From Xestospongia bergquistia (taxonomy: Eukaryota > Porifera > Demospongiae > Haplosclerida > Petrosiidae): DNA of 64,000 nucleotides. Positions 1 through 12,595 of the stretch are shown here, piece by piece. The stretch spans positions 1,116,001 to 1,180,000 of the forward strand of contig OZ014422.1 of NCBI GenBank assembly GCA_963965975.1, given 5' to 3'. Position 1 is the first letter of the stretch; the number at the start of each line of letters is the position of its first letter. The notes beneath the pieces were generated by a model. That model was not told where the DNA came from. It saw nothing but the letters and a program-made list of their open reading frames with translations, and did no database searches. Made by a program: the position numbers and the translations under genes.

Positions 1-37
1 GGTATGATAATGATTGCTGTTTACCTTGTTCTTCCAG

Positions 38-343
38 GAAACACAGCAAAGAGTTGTATTGGAAGAGAAAGTAACTAGACTAGAAGAGGAAAATGAGAAA
101 CTATCTGTCCTCCGATCTAAAGCTGTTGCTCAACTGCAGTCATTCTCAGAAAAATTCTTTGCCATGCCAGAACCTAAATACATTTCACCTGTCAGCACTC
201 CTCCCCTACAATCACCACGATTACAATCACCAAGACACAGCCACATGGAACTCAGACGATTTGGATCTAATACAAGTGTCGTTAGCAGACTAAGTGGTCA
301 GAACTTCAACATGAAAGCACGATACAGCAACATCTCCTTATAA
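38..343 (+). CDS. Last exon of a coiled-coil protein (5' part outside window)
   Basis: The exon follows a good 3' splice site (cttccag ending at 37) and stays open for 101 codons to a TAA at 341-343. The first ~35 residues are a charged heptad-like coiled coil (motif VVLEEKVTRLEEENEKL). After it comes a Ser/Pro-rich tail with a duplicated LQSPR motif and basic residues, typical of a disordered C-terminus. Upstream exons lie outside the window, so the protein cannot be identified; I do not recognise the family. A possible poly(A) signal AATAAA lies at about 790. Coding status is well supported by composition and the splice site; function is unknown. Confidence 0.6.
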   Translation, partial: ETQQRVVLEEKVTRLEEENEKLSVLRSKAVAQLQSFSEKFFAMPEPKYISPVSTPPLQSPRLQSPRHSHMELRRFGSNTSVVSRLSGQNFNMKARYSNISL

Positions 344-345
344 AC

Positions 346-411
346 TAATGTTCTCTCTTAAGAACAACTACACAAATAATGTTCTCTCTTAAGAACAACT
401 ACACAAATCAA
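346..411. repeat. Tandem duplication of a ~32-bp unit
   Basis: The sequence aatgttctctcttaagaaca and its continuation through actacacaaat occur twice in direct succession, just after the stop codon of the left-edge gene. It lies in the probable 3' UTR. Confidence 0.8.
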
Positions 412-1102
412 ATTATCTCTACTCTTTTTTTGTGTTTAAATCATGCATTCAATTTTGTGTCATATCCTTTTACATTTTTTGTGTTAACTAACAATCATCA
501 CCACATATTTGTCATCAAGACGCATATATTTTGTCACCATACTGTGTTATGTATTATTATTGTTGAACACTGGTCATAAAATAACAATTTAATAACATCG
601 TTGAAAGAAATATTGAAATAATCGATAAATATATTCTTAGCATCTGTACAAAAATTAGTAACTATGACTGCACTGGCAAACATCAAACTCTTTTACTGTT
701 TTTGTCAGGCACTTTAAAGATACAATGATTGTTTTGTTTGACACTAATATTTAAGGGGGAGTGTTGTTTTAATAATGTTATTTTAATTAAATAAAACCTT
801 CAAGTAAATCAGAATAAATCAGACGACAAATTAACAACTTTGAAAAATAGAACTGTATCAATTAATAAATGTTTTTTTAGGAGTACAGTTAATCACAAAG
901 TGTAATAAATAATTTAGTTTGATATTAATAACACACAAGTGTGTTTTTTAAAGTTATTACTGCTAGACATAGTAAGAAGGTGAAACTAAAAGATCTGAGA
1001 GAGATGAAAGTTGATCTTCTGTAAACTTCAATTTATGTTCTCGCCAATTATCATGATGAGTTCGTTTAAAATCAGACAATGCCTTTTTAACAGTACTCTA
1101 AC

Positions 1103-1166
<64 letters not shown>

Positions 1167-4100
1167 AATAATCCATTTTACAAGGTCAGTAACAGTATCT
1201 TATAAGGCTACTAATTCATATTTGTCATTATTTAAATACAACAGCTACCACAGTATATTTAGTAGTGGTCAGGTATCTTGTGACCTTCTGCTGGCTCATT
1301 TAACACTAACAAATTACATTGTCTATATGTAGCAGTCACTCTGTCTGTAAAAATGACATTATTTAGTTAACAATGCTATGCACTGTCTAGAAGACTTTGA
1401 ATTGAAACCATAAGTTTCAAGACACACCTGTACCTGACATAATATAGTATATTGTGCAGGTTAGTTCCATATTCTTAGTCAGGGTGTGTACTAACCCTGC
1501 CCTGTTCACCTTCCTTTCCTTTTAAAGGTTGTGACTGGTTGTTGTAGGTGAGAACTTAACAACAAACCATGCATAAAGAACTTGTAAATAATTTTTACAT
1601 AATAATAATGTATATGTTTTGTTTGTAATGACTAACATGTCAAAATGTACAACCAACTGTTGTATACAGAAAACATTATGTCTAAATTGCCACATAAAGA
1701 AGACATATTATTGTAATATTTTAAATCATGAGATAGGTAGTGAACAGTAATAATACAACTATTACATCACCATTAGTTACTGCTACAGACCATCAAAGAA
1801 ATCATAAAGTGATGCACCTGCACTTTCCAGTACAAGTTACCAGGCAACACAAGTTATAATTAGCTGTGGTAACTGCTTACATCAACATTTATGTCACAAG
1901 ATGTGTCACTACTTTGCTATAACCATAAGCCACCCCCTCCCTAGCCAGTCTTAAATCAGGCACTTTCATTGTATCAATCAGTAGTCTAGAATATGTCTGG
2001 CATAGCAGGATAATTATTATAAAGGAACAGAACAATAGTTGTTCTCCCCTCTCCCTAGAGGGTAATAATAAAGAGAAGGAAGGGTGTGGAAACTAGGTAG
2101 GAGTATAATTAATTGTATTGTTGTAGACAGAGTGGGTGATAGCAGGGTAAGTGTAGGCTTCATGATGACAGTCCAATGAATCATGTTATACCAATTATAG
2201 TAAAACCACCATCTTTGTAAAACCTGTCTTAACACTCAATGAAAATGTGAGTATAATTGATCCCACTAATTGTTTCCCAGAGTAACAAGCAGGACACATG
2301 ACTGAGGTATTATGAGGTTAAGGCATATGTACCTGATACCAAATGGCCTCTCTGCTTCATGTATATATGTTGTTAATTTATAATAATGTATGGTGTTATT
2401 GGCAGGTCAGATACATTCCACACGACTATTATTTACAAACTTTCAAAGCCTGATAATTCCATGCAAAGTAATCCAGCTGTATTGTTTTTAAATACAGTAC
2501 GTTCTTAAATGGTATACTCAGTTATATAGTAAACAGAAAAACAACATTTACTAAATCATTACTAATATTGTTATTATATATTAATATATCAGAGCCAAAA
2601 GGAAGACAGATATTCCTCATACCACAGACTTATAGAATTAACCTTTGTCTATATACGTAGCAAGAAGACCTATATAGTAAGTATGAAACTATACAGCTAT
2701 TACTGACATATGATAGCTCTAGATCATCGACTATGAAATTGTTAAAAACACTACATAACTATTGTCTTAATTGTTATAACGTATTATATGTTAATAGTCA
2801 ATGTAGTAGTTACTAATACAATGTTGGTAGTAAATTTGGTGTTACATCTCAAATTATGAACATAGGTATAATCTATAACTGAATTATTAAAAAAAGACCT
2901 TTTATGATTTTCACAATATACAAAGCTTAATTTGGCTATTTTAAAATAATAATATTAGTAATTGAATAAAACTTAAATTTCAATACACATTGACAACATT
3001 ATAAATACGTCATCATCATATATTAACAGGAGCTATCGACTATACATAGTAGTTTGTAAACACTGACAACTGTACGACGTTAAAAGACAAGTAACAACAA
3101 CAAACATGTTTATATAACATTCACTCTCAGGATAAGAGCAAGTAGATTTACAATAAACAGGACACTAGTCATAAGATCAAAGACACCACAAACAAATCAT
3201 TGGTATCAATATCCTTTTAGCTTTATAATCAAATATTAGCAAAATAAATAACATAACTACAATAGAAATGGTCACAAACAACATCTAATGTGTTCTTAAT
3301 TGTAGTAGTCAACATGTCACAGTAATCAATTATAAGAAATATTTCTCTAAAACAGATAATGTCATTCCTTATTAATGTGTTAACAGTAACAGAAGTCTCA
3401 TTTTATAATTGTTCTCTCCCTATTATCCATAATAGCGTGTACAACGACATTCCTGATATATAATTACATACTTTAAGGAAAGGAAGTAGTCACTTGATTT
3501 TCAGAATCATTGTCAACAATTTGTATTTAAATGTATTCATTACATTTGACATTGCAATTACAGATACCTAACATTAATCTATTGTACAGTTTTTAATAAA
3601 CACATTATATTTATCAATCCATAACATCAGTATATCGATCCATTTATCTTAATATACATCCATTTGCCAATTTATCAATCCATGAAATGTACATAATTAA
3701 TTATGCATCCATTTTCCAGTATATCAATCCATCTATTAATTAAGTACATCCATTTATCAGCCAGTCACTATTTTCATTTACAACAACTATATAAACCATT
3801 AGCAAAGAATTTGACACTAATAAATACTACAAAAGAAATACATGACTTCATCAGACCTCTTTTAAGGAAGCTGTATATAGTAACATTCCATAACTAGGTG
3901 GTGATACTTAATACAAAAGAAACACTTCAAATATGAACATACCATTACATTATACACAGCTATACACAACAGATAATACTATACTTATGTCATACAAGAC
4001 TGTATTGATGTGAGGGGGTTGATGACCTGTACATTAGACTATAATTGAAAAATAAAACCAACAAATAATACAAAAATACTGATTTATATGTTATTACTAG

Positions 4101-5760
4101 CATATAAAATGAGGTGTTATATAGATTGTTTAAATATTTTTGTTGAAGGTAGCTAAGCTAAGAATGTGAACTAATCTCAGTGAAATTGAATTATTGCCAA
4201 ATTAAAGATAAGGTAGGCACTCCTTAAAACTGTCAACACTTCCTTACATCTACTGTATTGCGTTCACACACTGCAGACAAAATGATACATAAACGTCATC
4301 TGTTGTCATAGTAACACTATTAATATCAGATATATTGTGTATGTGTGTGTGTGTGATAGCGGGAAAGATAAAGGAAGACAATTCTGGCAGAACATAGGAT
4401 TTCAAAGAGGGGATAGACACAGCTGTTTGAATAATCCATGACACTCCAATAATAATGTATTAACTTAGACAATAGACATCACCATTAAGACGAGGGTATT
4501 ATAGTAAAGACATAGATGGTATGTATTTTTATATTTATGGAGTATAACAAAACCAAAGAGACAAGACTTGTTACTTGTCACTTTGTTGTTGTCTTAAACA
4601 TATTGTTATGAGGTTAAAGAAAACAGACAAGTTGTTACTTTATCCACAGGGGCTGCTATGCAACATACCCACAAATAAGATGAAAGGAATAGCTATATTA
4701 TCTTATGATGTAAGGAAATGCTCTTACAATAACTTATGATGTAAAGAAATTAAATGGTGGTTTGTGTACATTAGATCATCACATATAAGTTACATATATG
4801 AATAGCTAGTTAATAGAGAATAAAAGGATCAATAGGCTAGGATGAATAAAGTGAAATATATTTTTTATAGGTGGTCTTTCCACAGGAGTTGGATGAACCC
4901 TTTGGACTTTACATTTATAATTGAAATGTTTTCACTAAAGTACATCACTTAACTATAACATAGTGAGTTTAAATGGTATTAACAAACAAACAAGAATAAA
5001 TAACATGACTAGGTACATGCAGTTACCATGGCAATGGTTGCTAGGAAGACAAAAATGTACTGTTAATGTTTATTAAAGATATCATCATTACAACAGCTAT
5101 GCCAACAATATAACCACACCCACCCACTCAATGTATGTGACAATTAATGTAAAAATGTGAAAATTAAACAGGTGAGAATGTGTTACTGTGAATTACATAA
5201 CACCTTGATTTAGTTGTCATGACAAAATGAGAAGTGTTAATCAAGAGTAACTTCACAGTTCTAAAAAAAGTAACTATTGTTACAAGTACAATAAAAAGTA
5301 GTAGTAATATGTAAACCATTATAACATGCATGTACATATACATCAATGAAAATGATGATATGATGTATTTAATAACAATATGTACCCAGTATAATGTACA
5401 TATACATATACCACAATGGAGATAACATATGATGTATTTAATGCTAAAGTTAATGACGTTTAAGTTCCAGTTCCTCTGAATACAAAGCCACACACATCAA
5501 AGGATAAAAATACAGTCTGTTTTATCAGACTCAAAGTGAATCAATGCCACATCAAAAGATAGTAATTGTAGTAAAGGGAGGACCTTAGAGATTACAATAG
5601 GAAGGACCCATGACAATTACAAGAACAATAGTAAAAGAGCTGGGCCTCTTTATTTGGTACCAAAGATAAACAAAAAAATACATTTTTAAAATCACTCAAA
5701 ACTTATTACTACTAATAATAACTACTACTATATATTATTGTAAATGTTAACATATGGTGT
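412..5760. other. Gene-poor intergenic region, about 5.4 kb
   Basis: No open frame here looks coding: frames are short, AT-driven and lack recognisable motifs or splice-site pairs. The region contains a long (GA)n microsatellite at 1105-1163, a short (TG)n run near 4337-4353, and irregular repeats of atcaatccat and catccattt between 3610 and 3760. I see no RNA gene or mobile element here. Confidence 0.6.
1105..1163. repeat. (GA)n microsatellite
   Basis: Nearly pure GA dinucleotides for about 58 bp. The same motif recurs as CT tracts in front of exons of the minus-strand genes further right. Confidence 0.95.
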
Positions 5761-5800
5761 CCTCAAGGCATGTTATTGTAGATGTTAACATATGGTGCCC

Positions 5801-6406
5801 TCAAGGCATAAGACATTGTGGATTCCATGTTCCATCTGATTGTTTTGTAAAAGCATGACGATCTGCTAAATAATCTGATTGCCCTTTATAAAACTCAAAA
5901 TAGTTCGGTTCAATAATATAGGCAGCCCAGTTAGGTGGTACTGGTAAAGGTATCGATGGATCAGAATATTTGGATACTATCTCTTGTCTCATTTTCAGGA
6001 GGGTAGCTCTATCTGGTACTGGTTTGCTTTGGTTATCAAGTAGTAAGGTAAGTTGAATCTCTCTTGAATTGCTGTAAAATGATTCTGCTGCCACATCATC
6101 TGGAAGTTGTTTTACTACACCTTCAACTCGTATTTGACGGTTGTAATCAGGGATATGAAAAACAACACAAACGTTGGGATTAGCAGTGAATTCTTGAGCC
6201 TTTCTGCTCGTAGAGTCAGTTAAGAACATTAACCCTCCTTCATACAGTCTAGAAAAAACGACACATCGACTGGAAGGTTTGCCTTCAGTAGATACAGTTG
6301 ACAAGACCATAGCAGTAATAGGTTGAAATTTTCTAGCCTCATCTAACCAAGAATGGAATATTGGGTATGGATCAGTACAAGATATCAACTCGTCTTCAAA
6401 GATCAA
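5801..6406 (-). CDS. Pyridoxamine 5'-phosphate oxidase-like protein (3' coding exon)
   Basis: The frame translates to about 200 residues that align along the whole PNPO fold. FMN-site-like segments are visible: GKPSSRCVVF, LMFLTDSTSRKAQEF (family: FFTNxxSRKGxEL) and NRQIRVEGVVKQLPDD. The end, FEFYKGQSDYLADRHAF, matches the family's FWQGQxxRLHDRxxF. PNPO oxidises pyridoxine and pyridoxamine phosphate to pyridoxal phosphate with FMN in the cytosol. Two residues of the RLHDR substrate motif are changed (R to Y, H to A), and the usual terminal RLxP is CLMP, so activity may differ. There is no in-frame ATG at the 5' end, so an upstream exon is expected; a splice acceptor (tttgaag) lies near 6393. 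A possible first exon starting MSQE near 6590 is only a guess. A decayed second copy lies upstream. Confidence 0.75.
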   Translation of the reverse strand: MIFEDELISCTDPYPIFHSWLDEARKFQPITAMVLSTVSTEGKPSSRCVVFSRLYEGGLMFLTDSTSRKAQEFTANPNVCVVFHIPDYNRQIRVEGVVKQLPDDVAAESFYSNSREIQLTLLLDNQSKPVPDRATLLKMRQEIVSKYSDPSIPLPVPPNWAAYIIEPNYFEFYKGQSDYLADRHAFTKQSDGTWNPQCLMP

Positions 6407-6854
6407 AGAACATTTTGTAGGTTTTAATAAAAAATAAAGAAAAATGGATTTATCATATTCACGAAAGATTTATAGTACAATACCAATCTGTGATACCAAC
6501 AAACAGTTGGCTATACATATGATATCCTATATTAATGATTGATGTGGGTCATCTTACTTTCTTGAGACATCCTCAATCAGTGGGGGAAGGCTCAACGTGT
6601 TTGATTGCGTCATAAAACTATAAGCTAAAAATAGAATGTTGTCTATTTTTAGAAGACACGTGAATTTTTAATGAAGTTGTTAATTATAAGACAAATAATT
6701 TATTGAACTATTAAATTTTTATTAATTTATTAATTGACTTTTAAAGACCCAAGTAGTATTAATCAGTTGTTTTGTAAACAATAGCTGATCTGAATGCCAA
6801 GAACAAGAGTCACTTTGGTAAACTCAACAGAATTTGGTATTACATTATAAGCTG

Positions 6855-7340
6855 TCTAGTTTAATGGTATTGGTAATGAATTAGGATATTAGGTAGTGAT
6901 TTCCTCTCTCTAATTTTTATGATTGTGTCTTTATCAGAGACAGGTTGTTCACGGTTGCTAAGTAACACAGTGAGCTGACGATTATGAGATCCATTATAAA
7001 ATACCTCCCTAAATATATCATCTGATAATCGTTGAACAAATCCCCTCAACTCATACTTGACAAACATACAAATTGAATGGGAAGAATACTAATATATTAG
7101 GAGCAGCAGTGAATTCTTGACCCTTTCTACTATTAGAGTTGGTAAAGAACTTGAATCCTCCCTCACAGAACCTACCTAGTCTCATTAATCAACTGGAAGG
7201 TCTTACGTCAGGAGTACTAGTTGAAAGGGTCATTACCATATTGTTGGTCTCTGCCTACTTAATCCACTACTATAACAGAGGCAGTGGATCTATATATGAT
7301 AATACACTGTCTTCAGTGAATGGTGGAAGAATGACAGCAT
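6855..7340 (-). pseudogene. Decayed second copy of the PNPO-like gene
   Basis: Reading the minus strand gives pieces collinear with the neighbouring PNPO-like gene: TEDSVLSYIDPLP, then VMTLSTSTPDVRPSS followed by a stop, then GGFKFFTNSNSRKGQEFTAAPN, then LRGFVQRLSDDIFREVFYNG and QPVSDKDTIIKIRE. Stops and small indels separate them, and the C-terminal third is missing. Its FFTNxxSRKGQEF stretch is closer to the family consensus than the neighbouring copy, so it may derive from a more canonical PNPO. Most likely a tandem-duplicate pseudogene. Confidence 0.7.
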
Positions 7341-7872
7341 CTGTTGAATGTGGATACATTTTGAGACTGGTGTTTTGAAATAAATAAGAATTCTAGTAGT
7401 ACTATAGGAATGTGTAAATAACATTCCACATTAACAGCACTTGTATCATTTCACCATATGATAACAAACTATGTAGTGTTGAAGCAAGGTCATCATTCTC
7501 AGAAAATGATTCACAAAAAAGGATGTCCTCATGCACTTTGAAAGCAAAAGGACATGATGTTACTACTTTGACATCAATATATTTATAATATTGGTATAAC
7601 TATCTACACACAGTCAGACACACACACATACACGCGCACACACACACATACACACCTCACTTTCAGCAAATATTTTGTTAATCCAACTCTCATTAGCTCA
7701 TTACCCCTCAAATATGTTCATTATGTAATCACAATACACCAACATCATGTTCTCCATGTTAAGTTGGATAGAAATATATCCTTACAATATCCTAGACCAT
7801 TACCAGTATCCATAATATATTCAGTATCAGTATATTAATGGTATATTATCAGTATATTATTAGTATACTTAC

Positions 7873-10800
7873 AGGTATAGGAGCAGGATCATGTAAATGA
7901 GTAGAGAGTTCATCTACAACTTCTGGTAACCAATCAGGTACAGTGTAAGGACATGCTTGCACTAATGCAGCGAGACCTAACACACCACAATGGCGTCGAA
8001 CTAAATGACCTATGAAGAAAGAAGACAAATAAATAATCATAAGTTGTTAATTAAAGGGACTTCCTTAGGTATCTGTCTGGCACATAATGTGTCCTTAAAC
8101 CCCTATAACTCCCAGGGATTGTGATAATAAAGTGATGACTAATAGTGTCATTATCAGGTAACATTATAGCAGATGGTCAGTGCATACATAATAGTTACTC
8201 ATTACATTGATAACAGGAGAAATACAATGATCATTACATGCTTACTCATTGCACAATATAAACCTTACACAATGATCATTACATGCTTACTCATTGCACA
8301 ATATAAACCTTACATGGTAATAGTACTCATGTCTTATTACTACATAATTTCTATACGATCTAGTAATAATATAATAGGTCAGACAGTTAGTCACTATTTA
8401 ATATGACAGGGTTAATATTATATGAGGGATAATACCTTCAGTTCCTAGCTGTACACTGTCCACTTCCTCTGTTGATCTCTTAACAAGTTTAGTTTTAGAC
8501 TTCTTAGTAAAGAGTGGCTATATTGAAAGGAGGAAATAATTACATTGTGAATAGTATAGAATAAATAAACTATTAAATTCAGCACTGTTAGCAGTAATTA
8601 TTACATACATATCATTATATTAAAGGTGGACTACTACTACTACTATATATATGAGATCAGTTAAAATATACTTTGTAGTGTAATAGTTAATAATATTACT
8701 AAATATGGATTGACTATGTACTATATCATTGTGAGGAGATACCTTGAGTTTGTCATTAGAAATGTAACCACATCTTACTAGTCCACTAATAGTAGAGGAG
8801 GCTAACTCTCGTACCTAGAGGGGGAAGGAGAGAGAGAGAGAGTCATTATCTTATGATATCATAATAAAGTAATGCCATTACATGACAATAGAGTCAAAAC
8901 ACATAACAACTCACACACACACATACACAAATATGTAGGATACATCTGGTGTTGATGCTACAAAACAACATGTGTAATACTGGGATATATGACAGCTATC
9001 AACTAGTATTTAATGAAAAGACATAGTTAGTACATGGGCAAACCATTGAGATCATTCTATAAAAACATCATTAGTACACTCTAGTGACAACCTCCACAGA
9101 TGTCCAGGTACTTGTTAAATACTTTGACAAGTACAAGAACCAGCTGTCGTTTTCAACCACTAATCCATAACTCAAATCATGTGATGACAAAGGTATAGTT
9201 AATAAGATTGAGTTCATAACCAGGTCAGTTCATACATGTTTATATCCTGAAACCTTGTTATACAAAATGTAAAGATCAAACTTTAATTCCTAATGTCAGC
9301 TTGGTGTTGCCATTTTTTTGATTTTAAAGTAACATACCTGGGACACAAATGGATTTATCATGTGATCCTAAAAATATCTCCCTAGTTAGTAAGAGTTATT
9401 AAATATTATAGCAATGACTAGACCTTTCCCTAGACATATTACTAGTTATCAAATCACACATTATCCTTAAATTGTTAACAGGGACTATCCTAGGAATATA
9501 ATTATATGTCATTAATACCACAATGACATACAAGAAACTTCATACTCAAACTATTATCACTCAAAGACACACACATATGTACTATATATGGATATAATTC
9601 TGGAGTATTATCTATTAAAGTGTAATGATGTAATAGTTTCTATAGACCCATTTATAACTCAATTACAAACCACATGTTTGCTATCATAAATCAGTTACAG
9701 TACCAAATTCTTTGAAAAGAACATGACCAAGTTTTCATCACTATGACTTAAATATTAATATTACCATTTGTTTCTTGTGTTTACTAAGAGTTTACTAAGA
9801 GAAACCACGAAATAAATAGAAAGACTGTTAGATATTGTATAGTCAAATAGACATATAAATTAGTGAGTAAAAGACGAAAGAATAGATTGATGGAGAGATA
9901 TGTAGGTGGGTTGACAAATGGATAGATGAGTAAATAAATGGACAGATAGATTAACAAGATAGACAGATAGGGACTGCAATGCTGAACAGAGAATGCTATT
10001 AACAGTTGCTAGGCAACAAGTTAAGCTACATGAAATGTTGTAAGTTCCATGAGTTCATAATCCCTTGACAATCTGACAATCAAAGTATGTCTGGAATGGT
10101 TACAATCAAATTTATAAACAATGAAAGTATGTCAGCTGATTCAGATAGAAACATTTAAAGGATGTTGCTAATATGATATAATATATATATTTATATTTAT
10201 ATTTATATATGAAATTGTTCTACAATTGACCATTAGGCAACTATGTCTGATATGAAGTGGTACAATTTCAAGAAAAATATTATAATAATAGTAATGATCT
10301 ATTAGTTCCATTAAAAAAACAGTACTTAAATTTTATTCTCATAAAATCTAACATTACAAGAAATACAGTAATATTGATAACACTAGTCTACTAGACTCTG
10401 GATAAGAATTAAAACCAGACGCCTCATATACTGAAATCAACAAAGATATTCATTAAAGGCTATACTGGTTAGTACAACCCAATATACAACACACACACAC
10501 CAAATGATTACTACCTTTGTTACTCCTTCATTACTATCATGTAATGGTACATTACATACAAACTACATATAACATACACACACATACATACCAACGATTA
10601 CTACCTTTGTTACTCCTTCATTACTATCATATAATGGTACATTACATACAAACTACATATAACATACACACACATACATACCAATGATTACGTCCTTTGT
10701 TACTCCTTCATTACTATCATGTAATGGTACATTACATACAAACTACATATAACATACACACACATACATACCAACGATTACTACCTTTGTTACTCCTTCA

Positions 10801-12563
10801 TTACTATCATGTAATGGTACATTACATACAAACTACATATAACATACACACACATACATACCAACGATTACTACCTTTGTTACTCCTTCATTACTATCAT
10901 ATAATGGTACATTACATACAAACTACATATAACATACACACACATACATACCAATGATTACGTCCTTTGTTACTCCTTCATTACTATCATGTAATGGTAC
11001 ATTACATACAAACTACATATAACATACACACACATACATACCAACGATTACTACCTTTGTTACTCCTTCATTACTATCATGTAATGGTACATTACATACA
11101 AACTACATATAACATACACACACATACATACCAACGATTACTACCTTTGTTACTCCTTCATTACTATCATGTAATGGTACATTACATACAAACTACATAT
11201 AACATACACACACATACATACCAATGAGTACTTCCTTTGTTACTCCTTCACTACTATTATGTAATGGTACATTACATACAAACCACATATAACATAACTC
11301 CCCCACACAAGTTTATCAGATTACTAGTTCTTGGTATGTACTATATGACATGTTGTGTAGTCTTGATAGTTCCAGAAATGATTACAACATTAAATCCCAT
11401 TTGTCTTTGAGTAGACATACTTATATCACAACAGCAACCATAGTAATATTAATGTGGATTCCTTTTGGCAGGACACAACTCTAGAAACTATACAACCTCC
11501 TGTTAAGATGGTATCATTACAGACTAACATCAACAGATCAAAGCTATTGTTTATCTGAGTAGAACCTATTGTGGTATATCAGAGTAACAGATCAAAGCTA
11601 TAGTTTATCTAAGTAGAACCTATTGAGGTATATGACAGCTTCAAAGGTGTTATTGTAGTAAGTTACTAATAGCTAAGTGACCTAAGACCTTCCATTCATG
11701 TTACAACTATATTGTTTTCTAGTTACTAGAAATGTACCTCAATTTGACTGTCTTCCATTAGAGAGAGTAACAGATCAACTAGTTCACCAACAAATGAGGC
11801 AGAAGTAAAATAGTTCCAAAACACTAGAACCTTTAAAACAAAACACATCAATAAGTATAACAATCTATTAACAAACTTTAATATACCTGTAAAACCAGTA
11901 AAACTTGTACTTTGACTTTCCACAAACCACATAACGTAGCCTGTACAGACATTGTAAGATAATGATAAACAATGAGAGTGATTGTACCTTCTTTAATGAT
12001 TCTAAAATAGTAGGTATTGTTTCGGGAGTCAGTTCACGTCGGCTTAATTGAATGCACATCTGAAAAAAACACAATTTGTATTATTACATGAGAGGTTTTA
12101 TCACATGATCATCACATGATCCTCATGTGATCATGAAAAGTTAAGGATCATTTTCTATTGCTCATCTTTCTGTTTATTATTTGACAAATATGAGACCATT
12201 TGAACTAGTACAGGAAACTGAACAAATAAACAGTTTCCCAAAATAGCAACAACACAATACAAAATGATTATTAATAGTAACATAATGACTATTAATAGTA
12301 ACATAATGGTAGCATCTTTATAACTTACAGCTTTCACAAGAAAACCAACTTCATCATCTCCTTCATAAGCCGCCAGTGGGAGGAGCTTGACAAAAATCAA
12401 ATTATCAATAATATTAACAAGATTATTCATCCATCCATCTATCTATCCATCCATCCATCCATCCATCCATCCATCTATCCATCCATCCATAGCCTACCAT
12501 ACTAAAAAGTTGATAGTATTGTGGAGCTGATGGTTGATAGCAATTCACTATTACTGACATTGC

Positions 12564-12595
<32 letters not shown>

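Noticed and set aside
5164-5493. Minus-strand frame of 109 codons with hydrophobic stretches
   Set aside because: AT-rich composition gives Ile/Tyr/Leu-rich frames by chance; no splice sites, domain or homologous copy supports it.
10697-11227. Two open frames of 86 codons with perfect internal repeats
   Set aside because: They are products of the 90-bp minisatellite period, contain no splice or domain evidence, and lie in a PSME4 intron on the opposite strand.
10497-11310. CRISPR-like regular spacing
   Set aside because: Units are directly adjacent with no unique spacers, and the surroundings are clearly eukaryotic.
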